64,000 nucleotides of DNA, from assembly GCF_005222675.1 (NCBI RefSeq), contig NZ_STGE01000039.1, forward strand, positions 57,062 through 121,061. Reading direction: 5' to 3'. Positions within the stretch are counted from its first letter, which is position 1, and every line of letters begins with the position of its first letter. Positions 7,376 to 15,516 of the stretch are shown here, in pieces. The translations under genes were made by a program, and so were the position numbers. The notes beneath the pieces are model-generated. The model saw only the letters and a list, made by a program, of their open reading frames with translations. It did not search any database and was not told the origin of the DNA. Origin of the DNA: Mycolicibacterium sp. CR10. GTDB lineage: Bacteria > Actinomycetota > Actinomycetes > Mycobacteriales > Mycobacteriaceae.

Positions 7376-8386
7376 GTGGACACCGGTGGGCAGGAGCGCA
7401 GCGACCCGGGAATTGACACCGGTGGGCAGGAGCGCAGCGACCCGGGAATTGACACCCGTGGGCAGCAGCGCAGCGACCCGGGAATCGATATCTGCCTCGA
7501 GGAGTTCGACGAGTACCTGGCCCTGCAGCGCGGCCGCTCTGAGCACACCCGCCGCGCCTACCTCGGCGATCTCCGCTCGCTGTTCGAGTTCCTGGCCCGG
7601 CGCAACCCCGGCGCGGGACTGCGCGGCCTGAGCCTGCCGTTACTGCGCTCGTGGCTCGCGGTACAGGCCTCGGCAGGCGCGGCCCGCTCGACACTGGCTC
7701 GTCGCACCTCGTCGGTGAAGACCTTCACCGCATGGGCGATGAGGCGCGGCCTGATGGACGACGACCCGGCGACCCGCCTGCAGGTGCCCAAGGCGCGCCG
7801 CGCCCTTCCCGCGGTACTGCGCCAAGACCAAGCTCTCGACGCCATGAATGCCGCGAAATCCGGTGCCCAGCAGGGTGATCCACTCGCCCTTCGGGACCGG
7901 CTGATCGTCGAGATGCTCTATGCCACCGGCATCCGCGTCAGCGAACTGTGCGGCCTGGACGTCGACGACATCGACACCTCGCGCCGGCTGCTGCGGGTGT
8001 TGGGCAAAGGCAACAAGCAGCGGACCGCCCCCTACGGCGAACCTGCGCATGTCGCGCTCACGGCGTGGCTGTCCGACGGGCGTCCGTCGCTGGTAACCGC
8101 AAGCTCGGGTCCCGCCCTGCTGTTGGGCGTGCGTGGCCGGCGGATGGATCCACGGCAAGCGCGCACCGTCGTCCACCAGACGATGGCCGCCGTTGCGGGA
8201 GCACCCGATATCGGTCCACACGGGCTGAGGCACAGCGCCGCCACCCACCTGCTCGAGGGTGGCGCTGATCTGCGGGTGGTACAGGAACTCCTGGGGCATT
8301 CATCGCTGGCGACGACCCAGCTCTACACCCATGTCTCCGTGGCGCGGTTGCGGGCCGTGCACGACCAGGCCCACCCGCGGGCATGA
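7376..8386 (+). CDS. xerC: Tyrosine recombinase XerC
   Basis: Resolves chromosome dimers at dif with XerD. From residue 38 the sequence is normal XerC: LEEFDEYLALQRGRSEHTRRA, then the catalytic domain with Arg in YATGIRVSELCGLDVDDID, Lys in VLGKGNKQR, HGLRHSAATHLLEGGADLR, GHSSLATTQLYTHV (Tyr nucleophile). The first about 37 residues are three copies of a 12-residue unit (DTGGQERSDPGI and variants) from a 36-bp tandem repeat. No ATG or GTG lies between the repeats and the conserved start, so GTG 7376 is the first standard start. Either the repeat is translated, or initiation uses a non-standard codon near 7485. Neighbouring rpsB/tsf order supports the assignment. Confidence 0.9.
   Translation: MDTGGQERSDPGIDTGGQERSDPGIDTRGQQRSDPGIDICLEEFDEYLALQRGRSEHTRRAYLGDLRSLFEFLARRNPGAGLRGLSLPLLRSWLAVQASAGAARSTLARRTSSVKTFTAWAMRRGLMDDDPATRLQVPKARRALPAVLRQDQALDAMNAAKSGAQQGDPLALRDRLIVEMLYATGIRVSELCGLDVDDIDTSRRLLRVLGKGNKQRTAPYGEPAHVALTAWLSDGRPSLVTASSGPALLLGVRGRRMDPRQARTVVHQTMAAVAGAPDIGPHGLRHSAATHLLEGGADLRVVQELLGHSSLATTQLYTHVSVARLRAVHDQAHPRA
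7379..7486. repeat. Three tandem 36-bp repeats at the xerC 5' end
   Basis: Units at 7379-7414, 7415-7450 and 7451-7486. The first two are identical; the third differs at three positions. Each contains GGAGCGCAGCGACC or a close variant, a phrase I associate with mycobacterial intergenic repeats. Being a multiple of three, copy number changes would keep the xerC frame. A candidate VNTR locus. Confidence 0.85.
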
Positions 8387-8393
8387 TGTCGGT

Positions 8394-8450
8394 CGAACGT
8401 GCACGTCATCCCGTCAGGACGGCGTATCCACTATCAGGAGGGCACGTTCG
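8394..8450. repeat. Short inverted repeat before the lipoprotein gene
   Basis: CGAACGTGC (8394-8402) and GCACGTTCG (8442-8450) are perfect 9-bp arms separated by 39 bases, in the gap between xerC and the lipoprotein start. It may be a regulator site or a weak hairpin. Confidence 0.4.
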
Positions 8451-8467
8451 GCGCGGGGGGTGAATCG

Positions 8468-9565
8468 GTGACGTCGGTGCGCAGAGTCGCGGTCGTCGCG
8501 CTGGGGGTTCTGGTCGTCTCGGGGTGCGGCGGCGACAGCACCACCGAGGTGCAGCGTGCTGCGAACCGGTTGGGGACTTCGGGGACGTCGCTGACCCTGG
8601 ACGGTTCACAGTGGTGGCCGGTGGGGGTCAACGCCTATCAATTGGGCACCAACTGGCGGGTCAATGCCGGGTGCGGCGCCCAGGTGGACCTCGATGCGTA
8701 CTTCGGCGCACTGCCCCCGAACGCCCTGACGCGCATCAATGCGTACTCCAGTTTCGTCGTCGACAGGTCTACTGGCGAGCTTGATTTCGAACCGCTGGAT
8801 GCCCTTTTCGAGGCGGCCGAACGCCACCACCAACTTCTCAACGCCGTGTTGGCCAGCAGCGAGGGCGCCTGCGAGGACGGCGGCTTCAAGGACAACGCCT
8901 GGTTCGCCGGTGGCTGGCGCTACGCCTCGCTGCCCGAAGAACCGATGTCGTTCGCCGCGTGGGTCGACACCGCGGTCACCCGGTGGGGCGACTCACCTGC
9001 GGTGGCGGCCTGGACCCCGGTGGGCGAACCCGAGGCGTCGAACTGCGGATCGCTCGACTGCGACTGGCGGGAGCGGGAGTGCCCGCCGGGCGCGGCGATC
9101 GTCGTCCGCCGGTTCGTCGACGACGTCGGCGCGCGGATTCGCGGCCTTGATCCCGACGCTGTCCTTTTCGAGGGACGGGCCGGCGGTGGGCAGTGCGGAT
9201 CGGCGGGTGACGACTACGCATATGTCGGCGCATCACCCGGCGTCGACGTGCTGGAGTACCACGACTACGAGGTGGGCCACGAACTACCGGGGGATCCCTT
9301 CAACGGTTTGGGTCGCCGCCTCGAGCAGGCCCGCGCGTTGAACAAGCCGCTGGTGGTCGCCGAGCTCGGCGTCAACGCCGGGTCCTGCATGCCGCTGGGA
9401 CAGCGTGCAGAACTCGTCGCGGAGACCGTCGGTGAACTTCGCGGGGCCGGCGCGGCGGGTGTGCTGTTCTGGGCGTTCGTCCCAGATCCGCGTCTGACCG
9501 AATGCACCTATGACATCGGACCTGACGATCCGCTGATGGCGATGGTCGGCCACGCCCGACCCTGA
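8468..9565 (+). CDS. Secreted lipoprotein, glycoside-hydrolase-5-like
   Basis: GTG 8468 gives a lipoprotein signal: TSVRR, hydrophobic VAVVALGVLVVS, lipobox VSGC at residues 18-21. The mature part resembles an endo-glycanase TIM barrel. It opens with LDGSQWWPVGVNAYQLG, has AVAAWTPVGEPEAS (position of the acid/base Glu in GH5-type NEP motifs), VLEYHDYE (catalytic-site His/Tyr strand), and KPLVVAELGVNAGS (probable nucleophile Glu). Six or more Cys suggest disulfides, consistent with export. Substrate unknown; mannan, cellulose or a cell-wall glycan are possible. It is convergent with the M23 peptidase, separated by a perfect hairpin. Confidence 0.75.
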   Translation: MTSVRRVAVVALGVLVVSGCGGDSTTEVQRAANRLGTSGTSLTLDGSQWWPVGVNAYQLGTNWRVNAGCGAQVDLDAYFGALPPNALTRINAYSSFVVDRSTGELDFEPLDALFEAAERHHQLLNAVLASSEGACEDGGFKDNAWFAGGWRYASLPEEPMSFAAWVDTAVTRWGDSPAVAAWTPVGEPEASNCGSLDCDWRERECPPGAAIVVRRFVDDVGARIRGLDPDAVLFEGRAGGGQCGSAGDDYAYVGASPGVDVLEYHDYEVGHELPGDPFNGLGRRLEQARALNKPLVVAELGVNAGSCMPLGQRAELVAETVGELRGAGAAGVLFWAFVPDPRLTECTYDIGPDDPLMAMVGHARP

Positions 9566-9573
9566 CCGCGCCG

Positions 9574-9632
9574 CCGGAATTGCATTCCATGCGGGCTCCA
9601 CTCGATTTTTCTCGCGTGGAATGCAATTCCGG
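9574..9632. repeat. Dispersed palindromic repeat, copy 1 (complete)
   Basis: Perfect 16-bp arms CCGGAATTGCATTCCA and TGGAATGCAATTCCGG with a 27-base loop, between two convergent genes. The same arms recur at 46791-46849 and, as a half copy, at 63892. There is no U-tract, but it may act as a bidirectional 3' end structure. Confidence 0.8.
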
Positions 9633-9638
9633 CTGGGG

Positions 9639-10127
9639 TTAGCGCAGGGGTTTGAGGCGGATCGGGGTGCTGGCGAGCAGGCCCAGCGGGTCGACGTAAT
9701 CGGCCCGCGCGGCCGGTCCCCACATCGCGCCCCAGTGCAGGCATGCGGGCGCGGCACAACCGAGGTGACCTGGCTCCAACTCGCCGATGACCGTCTGCGA
9801 CGTCACCGTCTGGCCGGGGCGGACAGCCGGGTGCACCGGTTCGTAGCTGGTGCGCAGACCGCCCGGATGGGCGATCGACACCAATGACCTGCCGGCCAGC
9901 TCGCCGGCGAACACGACCGTGCCCCCTCCCGCGGCGTACACCGACTGCCCGGGTGTCGCCACGAGGTCGACGCCGCGGTGGCCCCGCTGCCAGTTCGGCG
10001 ACGGGGCGTCGAATTCGCGGATGACCTGCGGGCGGGGCCGCAGCGGCCAGTCGAGCCGGCCGTTCTCAGCCGCCGCCGGCCCCGCCCACAGGACCGACAG
10101 TGCGGCGAGCGCGACGAGGATTCGCAT
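9639..10127 (-). CDS. Secreted M23-family peptidase
   Basis: A cell-wall metallopeptidase-like protein of 162 residues. The signal peptide is MRILVALAALSVLWAGPAAA, with probable cleavage after AAA. The LytM/M23 domain follows: HRGVDL (zinc His and Asp), TPGQSVYAAGGGTVVFAGEL, YEPVHPAV, and the closing CLHWGAMWG with the HxH-type site reduced to a single visible His (LHW). Mycobacterial homologues (Rv2891-like) lie at this same place next to rpsB. It is probably in the periplasm-like space, acting on or binding peptidoglycan. It is divergent from rpsB. Confidence 0.8.
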   Translation of the reverse strand: MRILVALAALSVLWAGPAAAENGRLDWPLRPRPQVIREFDAPSPNWQRGHRGVDLVATPGQSVYAAGGGTVVFAGELAGRSLVSIAHPGGLRTSYEPVHPAVRPGQTVTSQTVIGELEPGHLGCAAPACLHWGAMWGPAARADYVDPLGLLASTPIRLKPLR

Positions 10128-10421
10128 ATCGGCAGTTCAGCGGACCAGAGCGGCCCAGCACCAGCCCGAAACGGCGACCCTGTGGATGGACCGTGCGCTG
10201 GTAAAAGCACCCGTGTCCAGCGTGTAAACTCCAGAACGCAGCTCGCAACTGTGAGCTGACTTCGCGTGTCTGCACATGGTCACCCATCGGTGGCCAGCAC
10301 CGGATGCCGGCGGTCTTGTCTCGAGTTTCTACTGAGCGAGTCCGGCAACCAGCAGGCACCAGGGCACGGCGTCACCCGACGCTGCGCGTCAACCGACAAT
10401 AGAAGGCCGAGCTACATCACT
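10128..10421. promoter_or_regulatory. Divergent promoter region and rpsB leader
   Basis: A 294-base gap. A -10-like TAAACT preceded by GTG sits at 10225-10230, pointing toward rpsB, and would give an untranslated leader of about 185 bases. A small hairpin (AGCTC 10240-10244 / GAGCT 10253-10257) lies at its start. Long leaders before rpsB often carry autoregulation by S2; no specific S2 motif could be confirmed by eye. Confidence 0.4.
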
Positions 10422-11255
10422 ATGGCTGTTGTAACCATGAAGCAGCTGCTTGACAGCGGCGCTCATTTCGGGCATCAGACCCGACGCTGGAATCCCAAGA
10501 TGAAGCGGTTCATCTTCACCGACCGCAACGGCATCTACATCATCGACCTGCAGCAGACGCTGACCTACATCGACTCGGCCTACGAGTTCGTCAAGGAAAC
10601 CGTCGCGCACGGCGGGTCGATCATGTTCGTCGGCACCAAGAAGCAGGCGCAGGAATCCATCGCCCAGGAGGCGACCCGCGTCGGCATGCCGTATGTGAAC
10701 CAGCGCTGGCTGGGCGGCATGCTCACCAACTTCCAGACCGTGCACAAGCGCCTTCAGCGGATGAAGGAACTCGAGGCCATGGAGCAGACCGGTGGTTTCG
10801 AGGGTCGCACGAAGAAGGAAATCCTGATGCTGACCCGCGAGAAGAACAAGCTCGAGCGCAGCCTCGGCGGTATCCGCGACATGCAGAAGGTGCCCTCGGC
10901 CATCTGGGTCGTCGACACCAACAAAGAGCACCTCGCGGTTGCCGAGGCTCGCAAGCTGAACATCCCGATCATCGCGATCCTGGACACCAACTGCGACCCC
11001 GACCTCGTCGACTACCCGATCCCGGGTAACGACGACGCCATCCGCTCGGCTGCGCTGCTGACCAGAGTGGTGGCCTCCGCGGTCGCCGAGGGTCTGCAGG
11101 CCCGTTCGGGTGCGGGAGCCGACAAGCCGGAGGCCGGCCAAGATGGGGTGGCCGCCGAGCCGCTCGCCGAGTGGGAGCAGGAGTTGCTGGCCGGTGCCAC
11201 CACCGCCGCACCCGATGCCACCCCGGCCGAAGCCCCCGCCGAACCCACTGCCTGA
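10422..11255 (+). CDS. rpsB: 30S ribosomal protein S2
   Basis: Ribosomal small-subunit protein bound at the head/body junction, needed for S1 recruitment and translation. ATG 10422 gives MAVVTMKQLLDSGAHFGHQ, the canonical S2 start. Conserved pieces follow: RRWNPKMKRFIF, FVGTKKQAQE, QRWLGGMLTNF, AIWVVDTNKEHLAVAEA, ILDTNCDPD and IPGNDDAIR. The last 40 residues form an Ala/Pro/Glu-rich tail typical of actinobacteria. It is followed after 26 bases by tsf, its usual operon partner. Confidence 0.98.
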   Translation: MAVVTMKQLLDSGAHFGHQTRRWNPKMKRFIFTDRNGIYIIDLQQTLTYIDSAYEFVKETVAHGGSIMFVGTKKQAQESIAQEATRVGMPYVNQRWLGGMLTNFQTVHKRLQRMKELEAMEQTGGFEGRTKKEILMLTREKNKLERSLGGIRDMQKVPSAIWVVDTNKEHLAVAEARKLNIPIIAILDTNCDPDLVDYPIPGNDDAIRSAALLTRVVASAVAEGLQARSGAGADKPEAGQDGVAAEPLAEWEQELLAGATTAAPDATPAEAPAEPTA

Positions 11256-11281
11256 ATCGCTGCGTCTCAAGAAAGGCTGAC

Positions 11282-12109
11282 ATGGCTAACTACACCGCCG
11301 CCGACGTCAAGCGTCTGCGGGAGCTGACCGGCGCCGGAATGCTCGACTCGAAGAACGCCCTCGTCGACGCCGGCGGCGACTTCGACAAGGCCGTCGAACT
11401 GCTCCGTATCAAGGGCGCCAAGGACGTCGGCAAGCGCGCTGAGCGCGCCACCGCCGAAGGCCTGGTGGCTACGAAGGACGGAGCGCTCATCGAGCTCAAC
11501 TCCGAGACCGACTTCGTGGCCAAGAACGCCGAGTTCCAGTCTGTCGCCGACCAGATCGTGGCCGCTGCGGCAGCCGCGAAGGCGGGCGATGTCGACGCAC
11601 TCAGGGCCGCCAAAGTCGGGGACACGACGGTCGAGCAGACGATCGCGGATCTCAGCGCCAAGATCGGCGAGAAGCTCGAACTGCGTCGCGCCACCTACTT
11701 CGACGGCACGGTCGAGGCGTACCTGCACAAGCGGGCCGCCGACCTCCCGCCGGCGGTGGGCGTGCTGGTCGAGTACACCGGTGCCGACGCGGACAAGGCC
11801 AAGGCGGCGGCTCACGCCGTCGCTCTGCAGATCGCCGCGCTGAAGGCCAAGTACCTCACCCGTGAGGACGTGCCGGAGGACATCGTCGCCAACGAGCGGC
11901 GCATCGCCGAGGAGACCGCTCGCAACGAGGGCAAGCCGGAACAGGCATTGTCCAAGATCGTCGAGGGTCGCGTGACCGGCTTCTACAAGGACGTCGTGCT
12001 GCTGGATCAGCCGTCGGTGTCCGACAACAAGAAGTCCGTCAAGGCGCTGCTCGACGAGGCCGGTGTGACCGTGACGCGGTTCGCCCGCTTCGAGGTCGGC
12101 CAGGCCTGA
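11282..12109 (+). CDS. tsf: Elongation factor Ts
   Basis: Guanine-nucleotide exchange factor for EF-Tu. It starts at ATG 11282 (MANYTAADVKRLRELTGAGM) with GAAAGG upstream. The N-terminal UBA-like domain is followed by the EF-Tu-contact signature LIELNSETDFVAKN near residues 73-86. The core and C-terminal module include VLVEYTGADADKAKA and ALSKIVEGRVTGFYKDVVLLDQP. Length (275 residues) is normal for mycobacteria. It is co-transcribed with rpsB and followed by a strong terminator. Confidence 0.98.
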   Translation: MANYTAADVKRLRELTGAGMLDSKNALVDAGGDFDKAVELLRIKGAKDVGKRAERATAEGLVATKDGALIELNSETDFVAKNAEFQSVADQIVAAAAAAKAGDVDALRAAKVGDTTVEQTIADLSAKIGEKLELRRATYFDGTVEAYLHKRAADLPPAVGVLVEYTGADADKAKAAAHAVALQIAALKAKYLTREDVPEDIVANERRIAEETARNEGKPEQALSKIVEGRVTGFYKDVVLLDQPSVSDNKKSVKALLDEAGVTVTRFARFEVGQA

Positions 12110-12136
12110 CAACCCAGGCGTAGTCGAACGTACTCA

Positions 12137-12174
12137 CGCGAGGCCCCCGAGACTCCGGTCTCGGGGGCCTCGTG
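12137..12174 (+). terminator. Strong hairpin terminator after tsf
   Basis: GAGGCCCCCGAGAC (12140-12153), loop TCCG, GTCTCGGGGGCCTC (12158-12171): a perfect 14-bp stem extendable by two to three pairs. It follows the tsf stop by about 30 bases. There is no U-run, as is common in mycobacteria. Confidence 0.85.
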
Positions 12175-12227
12175 TGTTGGTCATGGCCTGCCGAAACCGG
12201 GCGGTACGCTTTGGTACCGTCTGGGTC

Positions 12228-13634
12228 ATGGATCGCATATCGGCTTTCAGTGACGATGCCCTCGGTGACCTCGATGCCGTCGGTGTGGTGGAAGCACTGC
12301 GGGCAGGCGAGGTGTCCGCGGACGACGTCATCGATGCCGCCATCGCCCGTGCTGAAGCGGTGAACCCCGCCCTGAACGGGGTGGCCTACGAGGCGTTCGA
12401 CCGGGCCAGGTCGCGCGGTCGCACAGACCGGCCGTACGGCGGGTACTTCGACGGGGTGCCGGCATTCATCAAGGACAACGTCGCCGTCAGCGGCATGCCG
12501 ACAATGAGTGGCACCGACGCCTGGGATCCGCAACTGTGCGCCCATGACGGCGACTTCGCTCGTGCGTTCCTGGCGACCGGTCTGGTGCCACTGGGAAAGA
12601 CCCGGCTCTCGGAGTTCGGCTTCAGCGCGTCGGCCGAGCATCCCCGGCTGGGGCCAGTGCGCAACCCCTGGAACATCGAACACACCGCCGGTGCGTCCTC
12701 GTCGGGTTCGGGCGCTCTCGTGGCGGCAGGCGTGGTGCCGATCGCCCACGCCAACGACGGTGGCGGCTCGATCCGGATTCCGGCGGCGTGCAACGGGCTG
12801 GTAGGTCTCAAACCGTCGCGCGGCCGGCTCCCGCTGGACAAGGACATGCGCCAGATGCCGCTGCGCATCGTCCACAACGGGGTGCTCACCCGCTCGGTTC
12901 GCGACACCGCGGCCTTCTATCGCGAGATGGAACGGGTGGCCGCCAATCCGAAGCTACCGCCGATCGGAGATGTGACCGCGCCCGGAAAGCAACGCCTGCG
13001 AATTGCGGTGTGCACGCAGTCGATTGCGCGCGACGCCAGCCCGGAGGTGAGCGAGCTGACATTCAAGACGTCGGCTCTGCTGGAGGAGCTGGGTCACCGG
13101 GTGACGGTGATCGACAACCCGGTGCCAAGCCAATTCATGGACGACTTCCTGCTGTACTGGTCGCTGTTGGCCTTCGCCTTGGTCAAGGGCGGACGCCGCA
13201 CGTTCGGGCCGAGTTTCGACCGCAGCAGGCTCGACAACCTCACCCTCGGCCTGGAGCGGCACGCCGGCCGCAACCTGCACCGGCTGCCCGCGGCGATTGC
13301 CCGGCTGGCGCGGGTGCGACGGATCACGTCGCGACTCACCTCCACCTACGACGTGGTGCTGATGCCCACGCTGGCCGAGGTCACCCCGCGCATCGGCCAT
13401 CTCGACCCGACGGCCGACTATCAGCAGATCATCAACCGGCTCATCGACTGGGTGGCATTCACTCCGTTGCAGAATGCCACTGGCGAGCCGGCGATTTCGC
13501 TGCCGCTGGCCGAATCCGCGTCGGGGCTTCCTGTCGGCATGATGTTCTCCGCCGCCGTCGGTCAGGATGCCCGGCTGCTCGAGCTGGCCTACGAGCTCGA
13601 GCAAGCCAGGCCCTGGGCGCGTATCCAGGGCTGA
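12228..13634 (+). CDS. Amidase-signature family hydrolase (AmiC-like)
   Basis: An amide hydrolase of the Ser-Ser-Lys class. The catalytic Lys is in FDGVPAFIKDNVAV near residue 82. The signature GASSSGSGALVAAGVVPIAHANDGGGSIRIPAACNGLVGLKPSRGR, written here only to name its parts, contains the cis-Ser (in GASSSGSG) and nucleophile Ser (in GGGSIRIPA) near residues 160-190. ATG 12228 is chosen over an upstream in-frame start inside the terminator. Its position after tsf matches amiC (Rv2888c) in M. tuberculosis. Substrate unknown. Length about 468 residues is normal. Confidence 0.88.
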   Translation: MDRISAFSDDALGDLDAVGVVEALRAGEVSADDVIDAAIARAEAVNPALNGVAYEAFDRARSRGRTDRPYGGYFDGVPAFIKDNVAVSGMPTMSGTDAWDPQLCAHDGDFARAFLATGLVPLGKTRLSEFGFSASAEHPRLGPVRNPWNIEHTAGASSSGSGALVAAGVVPIAHANDGGGSIRIPAACNGLVGLKPSRGRLPLDKDMRQMPLRIVHNGVLTRSVRDTAAFYREMERVAANPKLPPIGDVTAPGKQRLRIAVCTQSIARDASPEVSELTFKTSALLEELGHRVTVIDNPVPSQFMDDFLLYWSLLAFALVKGGRRTFGPSFDRSRLDNLTLGLERHAGRNLHRLPAAIARLARVRRITSRLTSTYDVVLMPTLAEVTPRIGHLDPTADYQQIINRLIDWVAFTPLQNATGEPAISLPLAESASGLPVGMMFSAAVGQDARLLELAYELEQARPWARIQG

Positions 13635-13770
13635 CCCCGCCCTGGCGAGGAGCCGGCGACGAAATCCGTTGCCGCGACGACACATCGCCGTAACGGCATC
13701 GACGGGGTGTTAACAACGCCGACACTGCGCGCGGCTGTCGGCGAAACTTTTCGCTCGCACCATCGCTCTC

Positions 13771-14946
13771 GTGGAGACCACTCAGGTCAACAACGCGCCC
13801 ACATCAGCTCGATCAACGCAGATCCCTACCGGTACCGGGAACACCTTCATGTGCCTGGTCCGATTCGCCCTGGCCAACATTCGCAGGCGGCCCGAACGGT
13901 TCGTCCTGTCCGTCCTCGGCATCGCGCTGGCGATCGCCTGCGTGACCATCGTCCGGACGATCTCGGCCAGCGTCGCGATCACCGGCGAGGACTCGGTCAC
14001 CGACGTCCTCGGCGGTGCTCAGTTGTGGGTGGTGCCCGCCGCCGGTGTGCACTACGACCCTGCCGCGCTGGCATTGGTCGCCGACGGGCCCGCACCGGCG
14101 ATCGAGCTACCCGACGGCTGGACCGGGGCCCGCGTGCCCTCAGGCGTTGTCGACCTCGACGGGGAATCAGTGGCGCTCCGCGGCAGCGACCAAATAGCCA
14201 GTGGCGAAGCAATTTTGGGCTCTCCACTGGCCGATCGACTCAGTGTCGGCAACGGCGAGAGCATCACCGTGGGCGGTCAGAGCCTGCGCGTCGGCATCCG
14301 CGGTGACAGTCAGTCGATGACGGTGCCGTCGGCCGTGGCCCGGTCGGTTGTCGGGGACAACGGTTGGTGGGTGGTGTTCGCACCGGCCGGTGAGGAACAA
14401 CGCCGCGATCTCGCCCAGACCTTCAGCGCCGCAGTCGACCTGCCGTCGACGCCGGACCCGTCGGTGAAGCCCGATGCTGCCGGGGGTGGATTGATCTACG
14501 ACACCGTCGGCGGATCGGGCCCGTTGACCTTCGAGCAGAAGTTCTCGGCGCTGTTCTCGGGCAAGGTGACCAGCTCCGCCCTGGGGCTGATCTCCACCAT
14601 CGGGCTGGGTCTGGGCTTCGTCATCGCCGTCTCGTCCTTCCTGGCGGCGGTGACCGAACGGCGCCGCGAGTTCGGCATCATGTCCAGCATCGGCCTGGCC
14701 GACGAGGTGCTGTACTTCTTCCTCGTCGAGTCGGCGATCGTGTTCGCGGCCGCCTATGTCGTCGGCATCGCTGCCGCGGGTATCGCTGTGGCGCTGGTGA
14801 TTCCCGGCATCGCCACGGCGACCGCCTGGGCGCAGGGCGCTGCGGTGACCGCCATGTTCCTGCCTGCCATGGCCATTGTCGGCGCACTCGTCCCGGTGCA
14901 CCGACTGTTGCAGGAACGACCGGTGTCACTCCTGGAGGCGCGGTGA
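13771..14946 (+). CDS. ABC exporter permease, FtsX/MacB-like
   Basis: A membrane protein with the MacB/FtsX plan: an N-terminal transmembrane helix (FVLSVLGIALAIACVTIVRTI near residue 45), a long extracytoplasmic domain, then three C-terminal helices (GLISTIGLGLGFVIAVSSFLAAV; VESAIVFAAAYVVGIAAAGIAVAL; AVTAMFLPAMAIVGALVPV). The cytoplasmic ERRREFGIMSSIG coupling loop is diagnostic. It starts at GTG 13771 or ATG 13849. Its stop overlaps the next gene's GTG. With the second permease and ATPase it forms a complete exporter, in a run ending in an amine permease and amine oxidase. Confidence 0.8.
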   Translation: METTQVNNAPTSARSTQIPTGTGNTFMCLVRFALANIRRRPERFVLSVLGIALAIACVTIVRTISASVAITGEDSVTDVLGGAQLWVVPAAGVHYDPAALALVADGPAPAIELPDGWTGARVPSGVVDLDGESVALRGSDQIASGEAILGSPLADRLSVGNGESITVGGQSLRVGIRGDSQSMTVPSAVARSVVGDNGWWVVFAPAGEEQRRDLAQTFSAAVDLPSTPDPSVKPDAAGGGLIYDTVGGSGPLTFEQKFSALFSGKVTSSALGLISTIGLGLGFVIAVSSFLAAVTERRREFGIMSSIGLADEVLYFFLVESAIVFAAAYVVGIAAAGIAVALVIPGIATATAWAQGAAVTAMFLPAMAIVGALVPVHRLLQERPVSLLEAR

Positions 14947-15509
14947 TCAGCAAGGGTCTGGCCTACGGATACCTGTCCTGCCGGCGACGGATACGGGAGA
15001 TGGTGCTGCCCATCGTCACCACCGCGACGGGTGCGTTCCTCGTGGTGCTGGTGTTCAGCATGTCGTCGGGCATCAGCGCGCAGTCCGCGTCGCTGGGCCA
15101 TGCCGAGGAGATCGACCGCGCGGTGATGCTGATCGCGGTCACCGTGCTGCTTGTTGGCGTGGTGGAAGTGGCGGTGGCCACCACCCGCACGGTCGCCCAC
15201 CGCACCCGGGAACTCGGTGTGCTCAGCGCCAACGGTGTCCCACGGGGGCCGGTCGTCGCAGCGCTGCTCGTCGAACCGGTCGTCGCCGGGGTAGTCGGTG
15301 CGCTGCTCGGCGCCGTGCTGGCCGTGGTCACCGGAATCGGCCTGGCGGCATTGGGTTTCGTCGCCACCGGTATCTCGTACGGCGGTATGACGGCCGGGGC
15401 GGGGATCGCCGTCGGCGTCAGCACCGTCGCCGCCGTCGCCACCAGCATCGTGCCCACCTGGAACGCGGCGTCGCGTTCTCCGATCCGATCTCTGACAGCG
15501 GGAGGTTAG
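14943..15509 (+). CDS. Short FtsX-like permease partner
   Basis: A 188-residue permease overlapping the previous gene as GTGA. Helices: MVLPIVTTATGAFLVVLVFSM, VMLIAVTVLLVGVVEVAVA, VVAGVVGALLGAVLAVVTG and AGAGIAVGVSTVAAVATSIVP, with RTRELGVLSANGV as the coupling loop. It lacks the large extracytoplasmic domain of its neighbour. The two permeases probably form a heterodimer driven by the next gene's ATPase. Confidence 0.75.
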   Translation: MISKGLAYGYLSCRRRIREMVLPIVTTATGAFLVVLVFSMSSGISAQSASLGHAEEIDRAVMLIAVTVLLVGVVEVAVATTRTVAHRTRELGVLSANGVPRGPVVAALLVEPVVAGVVGALLGAVLAVVTGIGLAALGFVATGISYGGMTAGAGIAVGVSTVAAVATSIVPTWNAASRSPIRSLTAGG

Positions 15510-15516
15510 ACAGCAC

